Part shown: positions 35,501-47,686 of the stretch, one piece after another
Numbering within the stretch: position 1 is the stretch's first letter
How the letters are laid out: the number at the start of each line of letters is the position of its first letter
Origin: Chrysoperla carnea
Lineage: Eukaryota > Arthropoda > Insecta > Neuroptera > Chrysopidae
DNA: 64,000 bases
Assembly: GCF_905475395.1 (NCBI RefSeq)
Contig: NC_058342.1
Coordinates: forward strand, 36,798,140 to 36,862,139
Direction: 5' to 3'
Notes under the pieces: model-generated
The model's database searches: none
What the model saw: only the letters and a program-made list of their open reading frames with translations
Told to the model about the DNA's origin: nothing
Made by a program: the position numbers and the translations under genes

Positions 35501-38500
35501 TCTGTAATTAAATTTCACATAACACAACACAATTTTATCAGAATTAATTAAATTTGATTCAATGAATTAATTATTTTTGTAAATCTTATCAATGAATAAT
35601 TATTTTTACGTAATGGAAAAACGATCCGTTGTTATTTCATACTCAGCTATATTTATTTTTCGAAAATTTGACTCACTTTCTTATAATCCGTTGATTAAAA
35701 TTATTTTTAGTCATATTTCCCCCGAAAATGTTGACTTATACGCTATATCGAAGGTAAAAAATGAGGGGTAGAGTCGTGTTCGGGGATGTCTGATATATAT
35801 CAATTTTTTCCCCGCTAACTTTGAGCATCTCCAGTGGTCTCCTTTAGTTCAAAGGGAAAATCAAAATCAGTTTATTAAAATCAAAATAAGCAGGGTCGGA
35901 TTTAACCTTTTTTCTCATCTTCCGACTTTCTAACACCAAGTGTCCCTAAATTCAGCGCTGAGTATATGAATCGAGTGAAGATTTTTTTTGTTGGTATTCG
36001 ATTTTAACGCTAAGATGTCAGGGCCACGCGGAAAAAAATGTAAACCATACTCGTTAGACTCATCTGATTTTTTCATTGACTAAAAAGGCAAAAGATACCA
36101 ACTTTATTTTACATTTTAATGTATCTATGGGCGTTACAAACTATAGTTCTTTTTTCTATCGCTAGATAGAGTCTTTCTTAGTATTAATCTTCAATAACTT
36201 TGCTGATAAGATCTGAACACTTGTGTTTGTTTTATTTTCAGGTATTTGTATTTTTATTATCATTCCTCGTAACACTGCAACAAGCCCTTAGTTCCGGCTA
36301 CATAAATTCTGTGATAACTACAATTGAAAAACGTTTCGAGATCCCATCGAGTTTATCTGGTTTGATTGCGTCATCATATGAAATTGGTAACGTGATCACA
36401 GTGATCTTTGTCTCATATTTGGGTAGTCGACGTCACATACCCGTATGGATTGCAATTGGAGCTGTTATTATGGGCATTGGCTCCTTAATATTTATATTAC
36501 CACATTTTATTGCTGAAACTAATTCAGCAACACTTTTTCATAATTCAACAAATGACAATATATGTAGGGGAGTTAGTTTACGCGAAGATATGGTTGGTTT
36601 AGGTAAGTTCTTACTTCTCCATGATCATCCAAGCGAAACTTTCATTCAGTACCTCGTCAAACCGGAAAATTATCAAAATTTTTAAACGTAATCGTAAAAA
36701 TTATAGTTACTTTTTGTACCACTAGAGTCGCTAGTTTTCCTTTTGCACCAAAGTTGTTAGAAAAGGATAGAGGAGATTACATCTAACACCTTTTGCTATA
36801 CAAGCGCCATTCTGGTCAATTTTTGAACTGTTATTTGATGTCTTAAATCGGAAACTTATTTATTTTAACATCTATTTAGGATGGTTCTCCATACTTCTAC
36901 CCTCCATGAAGTGATTACTTACACTGCCAAAACTATTCCGGTACAAAGGGAACACTACTCACATCTTATTTGTGGCAGCCATTTGCTAACATGGAATTCG
37001 ATCTCCTTCTCTACTCTCCATGGTTTTGGTATTGAATGCAAGTTTTGTGGAGTATTATTAATTCTCGATTATCCATTTTGTGGATCCATTATTTTGGGGT
37101 TAGATTGTAAAAGTTAGATGGGTAATCGAGAATTGATTGTTTTGAATTTGTTTGAAAATTGAGTGAAATTTGCTCATTTTCATAAAAATTTTCGATTTTC
37201 TTAAAAATTTTCTAAAGGTCGACTATCTTCAGGCCTTCAAGCACCGCCACTAGCGCCTCATAATAATTTACGTGGAGATAATTGTATTCAGGGTACTCCA
37301 TCGACAGCCGCACCTGTTATGTTGTTTCTTTTAGCACAATTGCTTCTAGGATGTGGGGGATCTCCCCTCTTCACACTAGGTACCACTTACATCGACGATC
37401 ATGTACGTCCGGACAGCGCTTCGTTATATATCGGTAAGAATTCCCTATGTCTATCGATAACATTCCCTCACTAACTTTTTTGGGCGTTTTATTTAAGGAT
37501 GTATGTACAGTATGGCAGCATTTGGTCCCGTTTTGGGATTTTTACTGGGAGCATATTTGTTATCGTTTCATATGGACTCGTTAACTAGTGCAACTATTTC
37601 AATTGGTAAGTTTCATTTCCTTCTCGATTTCAACTTATATTTCCCAAGTAACTCTTTTGTTATTTCTTGATTCCAGATCCAGGTGATCATCGTTGGATTG
37701 GAATGTGGTGGGGTGGTTTTTTATTATGCGGCCTTTTACTTATTATTGTAGCAATTCCATTCTACTCATTTCCAAAGACTTTAACACGCGAAAAAGAAAA
37801 AATACGCTTAATGGAAAAGTCACGTCCACAAACTGCAACATCGTCCAGTGGAAATAATGGTGCGCAGCAACAATGTACCAACAATGATACCGGATACGGC
37901 AAAGATATTAAAGGTAATCTATTGATCCGTTAATCTTCGTACACGCAGTAGTTTAATGTTACGATCTTTTAAATTCCAGATATTCCGCGCTCCATGTGGA
38001 GACTTGTATGTAATCCTGTGTATGTGGTCACATGTCTTGGAGCATGTATGGAGTTAATTATTGTTTCTGGATTTGTAGTATTTTTACCCAAATATTTAGA
38101 AACGCAATTTAGTTTAGGCAAAAGTCAAGCTAGTGTTTTTACAGGTAAGCTTCATTCTTAATTACTTAATTACCTTTACAGGGGAGGGGGGACATTTAGA
38201 CTGGAGCGAAAAAATTATACATCTAACGAAATGGGTTCACTATCTTTTGATCTATATACTTTTGGGCATCTTCAGCGCCCCCATTAGGTTCAAATAAGTC
38301 GAAATTCGGCATGTATGATTGTATACTTGGTAGAAGTTGTCTATTGTGAGTGACATTTCGTTGATCGACTAACTTCATGGTGTTAAACAATTGTAACTAA
38401 CTTCAACATGTAATAATCATGTTTGTACCTTGTGCGCGCGCATCAAAGTACTGTTAACTTCAATATAAAATTATGTTTGATGTTTTAGGGTCAATTGCAA

Positions 38501-40409
38501 TACCTGGCGCATGTATTGGTATTTTTATGGGTGGATGTTTACTGAAACGTTTGGAACTACGTCCGAAAGGCGCCGTACAATTCGTTTTAGTTTCGAATGT
38601 GATTTGTTTGTCATGTTATGGATTATTATTTTTCTTGGGTTGTGACAATGTCAAGATGGCTGGAACAACTATACCATATTATAATAGTTCACGTACTGAA
38701 CCGTTTCAAGTCAATTTAACTGCCGCATGTAATTTTGGTTGTGAGTGCCGTATGAACGATGTGGAACCCGTTTGTGGCAACAATGGTCTCACTTATTTTA
38801 GTCCTTGTCATGCAGGCTGTACTGCTTTTTCATCACGCTCCAATTATACGAATTGTGCTTGTAAGTATCTTCGTCGTACAATGTGTACAATTTTGAAGGT
38901 AAATACATAAGAGGAGTGCCCTTAAATGGGTCCCTAGCACCTAGACCAAGGAGTCCAGTATTCCTTTCTTGACAACAAACTATCAGATGAAGTTATTGGA
39001 TTCTATCAAGGCCAAACAGAATTTCTCTCTTGGGATTTCTCCCAGGATTCATGAATCCAAGAGTTTTATGCTCGAACATTCTGAATCTAACGCCCTGCAG
39101 ATTTCTGCAAGTGCGGGGGTCATCAAAGATCCCCATCTTATGAAGGTGGTAGTTCAATTGACACTGTCCTGTTAAGGGTCCCACTACCTTTCTAATTAAG
39201 GGCCCCACCACCCTTCTAAAGTGCGCTCTAAATCTGTAATCAAGATAAACTTCTCGTAACAATTCTTTGATTCGGTAAATTTTGAATATTAATTTTGTAA
39301 ATATTATTTTTAGGTATTCATGCAAATTTGAGTTTGTGGCCAGGTGTTGCGAGTCCAGCCTCGCTACAAAGTCAACAGAACGACTATGCTGAAGTGACTG
39401 TGGTGCCTGTGGCTACAGCTGGTCCTTGTAATTCAGCATGCCGTACAATTTATCCGTTTTTAATATTACTATTTTTTATGACATTTATCGTAGCGATTAC
39501 CCAGATGCCGTTATTAATGATAGTACTTAGGTAAGTATTTAACCTTTAACCTTTACTACTCTTACTCTTACTCCGACTTTGTGTCCAAAAACACAATATT
39601 TCAGATTCAAAAGTTGTTCAGTGGGAAATTTTCCTAAACAAATTCATTCTTGCTAACCTCCGACAAAATAAGACGAGTGTTCTAAGCTTGACCGGTAGAT
39701 GTCTCTGTCTGTGGCATCGTAGCTTCTAAACGAATGATTTTATAAATCTGAAATGCATGATTTTGGACCGAAGGAGAGATTGAAGGTTGAGTTCGAACTT
39801 GAATCTCTTATGCTCTGGTCTGTTCTCTTGTAGGTCTGTAAATGAAGAAGAACGTTCGTTTGCACTTGGAATGCAATTTGTAATATTCCGTCTGTTTGGA
39901 TACATTCCTGCACCAATACTCTTTGGTAATTTGATTGATTCTACGTGCATCTTGTGGAAGAGTACGTGTGGTGAACGTGGCGGACGTTGTTTACTCTATG
40001 ATATCGAACAATTCCGTTTCCGTTATGTAGGATTATGTGCTGGCATTAAAATTATTGCATTAGCTATATTTTTAATGGATTGGTGGCTTGTACGCAGGCG
40101 TACTACACTTGATGATGTCGCTGCTCTCACAACAAATGATATTGTGGGTTCCATAATCAGTCTCGATAAGTGTAAGTATGCGATTCTTGGGAAAATATGA
40201 CTTAACGAGTTTTTCTTTTCTATAACAAGAAATTTCATTTTATAGTATTCGAAGAAAAAACATCTGGTAAAGATGAAATTCGAATGTCGTCACGGGAATC
40301 ATCGGTACAATTACCAACTGAAAACACAAGTAAAATGCACAACACAGAAGGCAATTCTACATTGAATTCTCCGCAAAGTCAGGAGATCAACAACACAACA
40401 ACTGCCTAA
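32559..40409 (+). CDS. Organic anion transporting polypeptide (Oatp30B-like), complete, 11 exons
   Basis: SLCO-family plasma-membrane transporter for organic anions, steroid conjugates and similar solutes. Exons: 32559-32902, 34026-34146, 36242-36602, 37218-37433, 37498-37605, 37677-37913, 37980-38144, 38489-38860, 39314-39530, 39834-40171, 40246-40409. GT-AG borders and phases all agree (2643 nt, 880 aa). The family signature D-x-RW-x-G-x-WW-x-GFL is present as DHRWIGMWWGGFLL (about residue 387). A Kazal-like Cys-rich extracellular loop (CECRMNDVEPVCGNNGLTY) lies near residues 599-641. Hydrophobic segments fit 12 membrane passes; TM1 starts VFVFLLSFLVTLQQALSSGY. CGILNCRPMFLQKYAGIK before TM1 and the TTIEKRFEIPSSLSG loop resemble Drosophila Oatp30B more than Oatp74D. 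The first exon encodes a Ser/Thr-rich cytosolic N-terminus of about 115 residues, longer than in most OATPs. The subfamily call is from memory. Confidence 0.93.
32903..34025. other. Oatp intron 1 with a duplicated segment
   Basis: No exon seen. The segment 33415-33541 is repeated directly at 33544-33665 (GTGTCCGTCAG ... TTTCAAACAATAG ... TTTGTCGATACCGG ... GGAGTAAACTCCAAAA). A related inverted fragment lies at about 51120-51170. Confidence 0.6.
33415..33665 (+). repeat. Direct tandem duplication, roughly 129-bp unit
   Basis: Two adjacent copies differ at scattered positions (gggcgcc/ggacgcc, ttattgtcag/ttattgccag). The unit includes GGATTCTTAAGGAGTAAACT. No coding role. Confidence 0.75.
34147..36241. 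other. Oatp intron 2
   Basis: 2.1-kb intron with repeat relics (34260-34530 and 34975-35175) and no recognisable exon. The open frames at 34006-34221 and 36200-36685 are exon sequence read into the flanking intron. Confidence 0.6.
34975..35175 (-). repeat. Inverted copy of the 'gacccg' RTE-like repeat
   Basis: The reverse complement contains CGTCGAACCTAGACATAATA and ATGGACTTTGATAAAGGAAT, as in 20785-21005 and 23595-23785. Confidence 0.5.
36690..37060 (+). repeat. Dispersed repeat in Oatp intron 3, also at 52360-52600
   Basis: Shares TTTTTGTACCACTAG...GTCGCTA, GGTACAAAGGGAACA and TAACATGGAATTCGATCTCCTT with 52360-52600. No exon in this intron. Confidence 0.65.
38925..39285 (-). pseudogene. 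Non-LTR retrotransposon relic in Oatp intron 8
   Basis: The minus frame shows VVGPLTGQCQLNYHLHKMGI, equivalent to the [16 protein letters not shown] block at 10531-10995, plus the shared 3' sequence GGGTCCCTAGCACCTAGACC. A short internal duplication of the VVGPL segment and loss of the zinc-knuckle part show it is dead. Confidence 0.75.
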
Positions 40410-43400
40410 AGACCTTCTAAACAATCCCTCGCCTTTCTCACCAATTTTTCTCCTATAATGTATGCCCAAAATCGTACAAGACACGCCACACGCGATTTGA
40501 TAATCCAGTCAGTTAAATATCTGTTAAATTGGGGCTTTTTAACCAGGCTGTGAGTCTCAATTATAGTTTTTACCAATAGCTTTACCAGTCCAGTCCAGTC
40601 CAGAGTTCAGTCCAGTGTGAATCAAGCTTGCAACTGCAACTTTCACACTCAACAGTTTCTTGTTGTTTTTGGACTTGTAACTAGACTGGACAGTGGACGT
40701 TCGTAGCTAGGCTAGCAATAGTTTTTCAATTAAACTCATAACTAGTTCAATCCAATCCATGATAGAATTTAAAATAGATGGTGTTTTAATATCCAGATCC
40801 AAAACCCCCATCAAAAATCATTGGCAGTGGTCGATTTACTAATCGTACTACTTATTACTGCAACTTATTTACCTGCAAAATTTATAAATAATGGCCAAAA
40901 TTATGGTTTAATGCCTTCACTGCATTCACAGCGTTATGTACATTTTATCTAACGGGACTAAAGAGACATAGTCCCTAGGGCAGGGTGGCCAACAACAATA
41001 CTTTCGTAAAACTCGATCGCGTTCGTTCGTAATATAATACTTCATAGTGAACTTTGTGATCGGCGGCGTGCCCAAAATATTATTGTTGCCCTAGTGACTC
41101 TAATTTGGTAATTTTCACTAATAGGACACCATTCTTTGAAGAAAAGTAAAAGATCAGTAAAAAAACAAACTGAAACAAGCTATGGAGTTGCTCAAAGTTC
41201 CTCATTCATGGTAAATTGTTTCTCCGAAATCATAAACAATGAAATTTTTAAAAAGGGCTTAAACTGAACTTAAAGTTAATAAATTTCGCGTGTTGCAACC
41301 CCCCAAAAATGTATACAAGCACATTACATCACCTCACAATTTAAATTTTGTTCAACGGTTTTTCTATTCTGGAAAAAATTTCAATTTTTAGATCTTAGAA
41401 ATGAAAAGGCACTGAAAGAGGGGCAAAACGTACGAATTACTTTAAATCCGCCACTGATATGATTGGTGTTTAGAAGTCCGTGAGTGACCCATTGACCCAT
41501 TATGACCTATGTAATAAATTCCTAAATCCTTTTTGTTGGGTATAAAATATCTGTGTTAAAAATTTTAATCGATCAGTCGAATATTACATTATGAATCATG
41601 TGTCATGAATCATGTGACTGTGACTGTGACTGTGACTCTCAAAGAATCTCTCTATGTGGCTAAAATCCTAATTTAAGAATCCTTACTTGACATTGCTCCA
41701 TTTCCGATTTTGGTTATTTTCCAAATATATTCTTCTCGAAGGTAGCGATGTCTCTCGAAATAACTGAATTTTTAGCCACAATTAATGTGCAATTAAAAAA
41801 ATAATTATGTGTAATTAAAATTTAAAAAAAAAAAGAAAATTTGATATGAATGGAAGCGAATGTTTCATGATTCATACTGTACTTTTTGGAACTGTTTAAA
41901 TGTGATAGCACTGGAACAAAAAAAAAAAAAAAGAATCACTTATTTATACAGAAAAAAATATATATTTAAAAATAATGGAGGCGCTGGTAAAGCTTCTGTA
42001 CACTTTGAAACTTTCCACTGTGAGTTCTTTACTCAACATATCGATTATTTTATCTTCACTCATAGACACGCCCACGTTGGTCAGTTTATTTCCATCACGT
42101 TTTTCACGAGTCTAAAAAATATAGGAAGTAATCTATATTTCGAGTAGACATTCCAATGTCCACAGAATCTCTGCCAGCGCTTCAATTAAAAGAAAAAAAA
42201 ATTAAAAGAAAACAAAAAAAAAAACCCTATTTAGTCATTATTTTATACGTATATTCATTTTTCTCTTAGATGCGTATTTGTTTATCAATGAAAACGGCCA
42301 TCTTGAGTTTTACACGATCCCCGAAACGCTTAACCCTCCAACTCTCAAAAATATCGGATAAATAAAGGTGAATCTATTATAACTGTCATTTCTTCACTTT
42401 CACCTACTCCTCCCATATCCTCTTGCATAGGAGCTACAGTTTTGTAATGTACACGTCATGCTCTTTTATTTGATATCCCACTTGGATATATTTGAAAATA
42501 TTCGATTATTCATCCCCACTTTCTCGGTCCATCTTTCCACCCCTCGAAAGTTTAAAATAGATAAAAACAATCCTTGAAGTTGGTTGTATATTTTATCAAT
42601 ATTTGAGCTTAATCGATGCACAAGTTTTTACGTTTTTGAAGCACATCCAAAGAAACGCATCAAAATCCGTTGCGTAGTTTTAAAGACCTAAGCATACATA
42701 GGGACTAGGGCCAGACAGGCGTCATCAACATGCTATGAATATAGCTACAGATATAACACGGTAACTTAAGAAAACTACAACTAATTTTTTCAATCGAAAA
42801 AACGACACCTATGTAATTATAATTAAAGCTATACAATTTAACTACTAACTAAATGATTCTGATCTTTGGTAATTTCTGATTACTGTTCACAGATGGCGTT
42901 CTTTTAAACTATATATTTTGGTTTTTTCTACAGAAGCCCTTTTTTGAAAGTTTTGTGTCCGTAATTTTAGTTCGAATCTCAACAATACGAATCTCTTTTT
43001 TCTTAAGATCTCCTTCCATTTGAATGGTGTAGCAGATGAATACAGAATCAAGTACTTAAGGTAAGATTGTGAACTCAAGATGACTGTTTGACCTGCAGCA
43101 CAGTTGCAGGTCACTTAAATAATTAATACGTATTAATTTTTAATTTTGTAATCATAATAAAAATAAATAAAAAACATTTTCAATATTTTTATCAAATTCA
43201 AACACGCTTTGTCCAAAATTTACTCTCGAAATTTCAATGCGATTTTCTTAGAAATATTTCTCTTTTAATTAGTAAAAACAAGTCGGCTTTATGTACTTCG
43301 AAATGATTTACTTATTCGTAAACTTCTAGCTTATAAAGTGATAGAACTAAAAAATAGAATCATGCCGAAAATTCAATTTTCGTGGGTAAAAATTATTTGC

Positions 43401-45112
43401 ACAAAGTAAATTTTTGTCCGATTAAGTTAAACGCATGTAGTACTTAAATTTAACCTTCGATTAGGTACAATTAATCTTCAATTAAACTTAAACATTTATC
43501 TTGGAGAATTTTAGAAATAATAGTGTCCTAATTAGGATCCTAGAATTCAAGCTTTCGCAGCCAGCGCCTTAGAGCACGGTTAATCAAATCAATATAATCG
43601 GAAAGCTTTAAATAAAACTTGGGTAATGGAAAATCGCATTGAAAATTATGATGGAACTATAAGCGCCCGCAGGATTTTAATCGATTGTCAAGAAATATTT
43701 TGATAGCCACCATTGCATGAGCTGTTTGGTGATAAAAAGAGATGCCATTTTGATAGTCTTTTTGGGGTAGTTTATAAATTATTGACAGTTCTTAAGGTAG
43801 TATAGCCGTGGCTAAATTAACCATAAATTTCGTAGAAAAGTGTGGGAAAAAATCAAAAATTCTTACATTAGTATTAGGAGAACATGTTTTAAAAATAGTT
43901 CAATTTGAAATATCTTAACAGTTGCTGTTACTCATGTCTTCAGTATTAGGAGAACATCTATAAAAACTGTTACATGAGTCTACCGTGAGCCTATTTTACG
44001 CCAGAAAATAAGCTTGAGGGGTAAATCATGAAATTTGATAAAGGAATAAGACAGATAAGGGTAGGACAGGAAAAAACATGCTGGAGATGATGCCATATTA
44101 CCTTAATACTGCCATACTACCTTAAGAAACAACTTTGCTGTTGGCAATTTGTCAAAACACAAACATGGAACAGACTTTCCCTGCCTTACCTCCCTTTGTG
44201 GTGGTTGGGCGCCATATATATTGAAAAAAATAATGAAAATGTGAAATAAGATGAAATGGAAAAACAAAATATGTTGTCGCTATTTAGACGCTCTATATTT
44301 TCATAAAATCTCATCAATTAATTGCAAAACGCACGCAAATACAGTTTGTCTGCAACCGCAGCGCTAAATTATTTAGAAAATAATAAAAAAAAACGTTTAA
44401 ATAGTGATCAATGGTCGTGCTTACCCAATACTGGTCACTGGCTACTTGACTAATACGTTCTTTTTCAAGCGGATACTACAGATGCCTTTTTATGCAAAAA
44501 AAAAAATAGATAGATCCGTAGTTCCAAAACTTTGTTGTCTCGTAGATCACTTGGTAAGTTTTCCTGGCGAAAAAACTGTCCGCATAAAGAGCCTAAAGTC
44601 TTTTGTAAGCACGACCAATTCTAAAAAAAAATTACGACTTGATAAATAATTGAAAATTTGATACAAAATATTTGTGTATTAAATTTTTGACAATTGAGTC
44701 GAATTTAAAATAAAAATGTTCGCGTTGTGACTTGACCCCCCCCCACCCTCTTCAGTCTTCAGTCCCCTCTCTTATAAATCTTTTTTGTGTAATTTGTAAC
44801 AGGTAAGGTATAATTTTAAGACAACAAAAATAAAATAAACAAATTTAAATAAAATAAATAAATGAATAATAAACAAATTCAAATAAAAATGATTTGTTTA
44901 AAGTACATATTTAAATTTATACTGTTGTTAATTCTGTAAGGCACAATTATATAAAAATTTTAAACAAATACATTACATTGTTCTTTATTTTTATTTTACA
45001 CAACATTTAAATATCCAATTTATCCTTAAATCCTTAGGTTTTGTACCTTACCTATTAAATTCGGAGGAAATATAAATGAAAAGAGTTTCTTAACAAAAAT
45101 CAAGAAGATATT

Positions 45113-46437
45113 GGGGTACCTGGTACCGATATTTCGCAAACAGGTAAATGTTAACTAAAAAATAACATCAAAAATGAAAAGTTTGGCCCGAAATTAGTGG
45201 GTTACAAAAAAAATTTCATTCAAATCGGATAAAATTTGGGTATATTATGACAAAATCGATTTTTTGAACTTTATGACGTCATCAAAATCCAAAAAATTAA
45301 ATTTTACTCTATCACATCTAAACTATATCCAATTTTAATAAACCAAGTATGGAATTATACTAAATTTGGGTCATACTTTTCAAATTTGTGGTCAAATTTA
45401 CCCTACCTATAAAAGTTTTGAAAATAGTGGGGTCCTGGTGCTGATATCTCGCAAACAGCTGAATGTTAACTAAAAAATAACATCAAAAATGAAAAGTTTG
45501 ACCCAAAATAAGTGGGTTTCAAAAAAAATTTCATTCAGATCGGATAAAAATTGGGTTTAATATGAAAAAATCGATTTTTTGAACTTTATGACGTCATCAA
45601 AATCCAAAAAATTAAATTTTGCTCTATCACATCTAAACTACATCCAATTTTAATAAACCAAGTATGGAATTATACTAAATTTGAGCCAAACTTTTCAAAT
45701 TTATGGTCAAATTTAACCTACCTATAAGAGTTTTGAAAATAGTGGAGTCCTGGTGCTGATATCTCGCAAACAGCTGAATGCTAACTAAAAAATAATATGA
45801 AAAATGAAAAGTTTGACCCAAAATTAGTGGGTTTCAAAAAAAATTTCATTCAGATCGGATAAAATTTGGACGTTTTATGAAAAAAATCGATTTTTTGAAC
45901 TTTATGACGTCATCAAAATCCAAAAATTTAAATTTTGCTCTATTACATCCAAATTATATCCATTTTTAATAAACTAACTATGGAATTATACTAAATTTGG
46001 GCCATACTTTTCAAATTTATGGTCAAATTTAACCTAGCTATAAAAGTTTTAAAAATATTGGGGTCCTGGTGTCAATATCTCACAAAAGCTGAATGTTAGC
46101 TAAAAAATAACATCAAAAATGAAAAGTTTAACCCAAAATTAGTGGGTTTCAAAAAAATTCCATTCAGATCGGATTAAATTTGGGTATATTATGAAAAAAT
46201 CGATTTTTTGAACTTTATGACGTCATCAAAATCCAAAAAATTAATTTTTGCTGTATCACATCGAAATTATATCGAATTTTAATGAGCCAAGTATGAAATT
46301 ATACTAAATTTGGGCCATACTTTTCAAATTTGTTGTCAAATTTAACCTACCTACAAAAAATACATATCTACAAAATTTAATCGAAATTGGTTTAGTGTTT
46401 CGGGCGCAAACGAACATCGTGGCATGGGTTTTTTTTT
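45113..46437 (+). repeat. Tandem array, about 4 units of 316 bp
   Basis: Units start at about 45113, 45429, 45744 and 46060 (spacings 316, 315, 316). Each begins gggg-t-cctggt and contains GAACTTTATGACGTCATCAA, then a TATGGAATTATACTAAATTTG block. Ends near a cgaacatcgtggcatggg motif, common at the ends of Helitron-like or related insect repeats. Confidence 0.85.
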
Positions 46438-46904
46438 TATATAAAGATTTATGAAGCATTTAATATTTTTTGCCAAGTCATATTACTCGTTATTAATTGT
46501 CCAGATTATCGGAGGGTCATAAATTTTAACAAAAAAATACCTACCGTTCTGTAATCACAATCTATTGTTATCTGCATGCTACCGTTTTATTAGTATACCG
46601 TGTGTTTCAAAATTTTAATTTAGTTTTTGTTGTTCAATTATAGGTATTTTAATGTCCTTTTTAAACCAAGCGCTGCGCGCCAACTTTACGTAAGATCATT
46701 TTGGTTTACAATTTTAACCATATCTCCGGTTCTATTGGTCGTATCAAGAATTCAATAGTTTAGGAGCTATGGCCGTATATACAATTTATTTATAACACCC
46801 CCCCCCCTCACTACCACTCTGAGCGATGAGAAAATTTGGATTCAGTGGATCAAAATACGTCGAAATACACTCCTTGTTCGATGAGACCTATAAATGCATA
46901 CGAA

Positions 46905-47110
46905 ACCGACTCAGCGCCTATACTATGATACCTCCTTTCTTTTTTTGAGTTATCGTGGTCACAGACGGACAACGCACAACCAGAAATGGACTAATTATGT
47001 GATTTTATGAACACCTATACCAAAATTTTGTTTGTATCATCAATTTTTTTAAACGATTACAAACTTGGGACTAAACTTAATAAATCTTGATAAATATATT
47101 TCATATATAC
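46905..47110 (+). repeat. Dispersed repeat copy ('acaaacttgggactaaac')
   Basis: Contains GAGTTATCGTGGTCACAGACGG, GGACTAATTATGTGATTTTA and ACAAACTTGGGACTAAACTT. Same family as 12040-12420 and 59690-59990. Confidence 0.6.
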
Positions 47111-47686
47111 AGGGTATAATAATTTTTCAGTAAAATTGCTTAAAAGCAAGAAAAAAGAAATAAAAATTTTACAATAAATAATAAATTTGGACGCGTGGCG
47201 TGTTCAATAAATTTTTATTAATCGCATCGCAAAAACAAAATATAACAATCGACCTTTGATTTACTTAAAATTTTATTATTATATAAATTAAAAAGTGATA
47301 AGAATGAATTATTAAATTATTGATAATAAAATAAAAACGATTCAAACAAATTTGTTAGAATAGATGTCATGCTTATAACATTTGACCCGAGTCAAGCGTG
47401 TAGACCAGTAGCGAGAGCACTCTCAAGTGATCATTTCAAGTATTAGTTCACAGATGGGGTTCAAAGTGTAATAAAATCACAGACAGATTTATAATTCATT
47501 CACGAACACAATTCTATTAACATTCTCATTCTGTCAAACTAAAAAAAAAACATTCTAAATATAATCGCAACCGCAACAAAACAATAAAAAAACATGTGCT
47601 TTTAAAATAATCTGATTTGGGTTTGAAAACATCTAAAACTTTCGGAGTGATTTCATTGTTAAAAAATTCTTATCTCAATTCACAAG

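Larger units (their letters stand above)
40410..47686. other. Oatp-LPCAT3 intergenic region
   Basis: Oatp 3' UTR followed by AT-rich DNA without a supportable gene. Short unrecognised frames at 41860, 42887 and 44404 have no family features. Repeats: a short GTGACT run (41622), a fragment of the RTE-like repeat (44015-44090), the 316-bp array (45113-46437) and a dispersed repeat (46905-47110). LPCAT3's promoter should lie just before 47687. Confidence 0.5.

Noticed and set aside
36200-36241. Extra N-terminal codons before Oatp exon 3
   Set aside because: Upstream of a TTTTCAG acceptor; exon 2 supplies the proper conserved sequence before TM1.
44404-44649. 81-codon plus frame between Oatp and LPCAT3
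   Set aside because: Lys/Ser/Leu-rich without any recognisable domain; possibly a decayed repeat.
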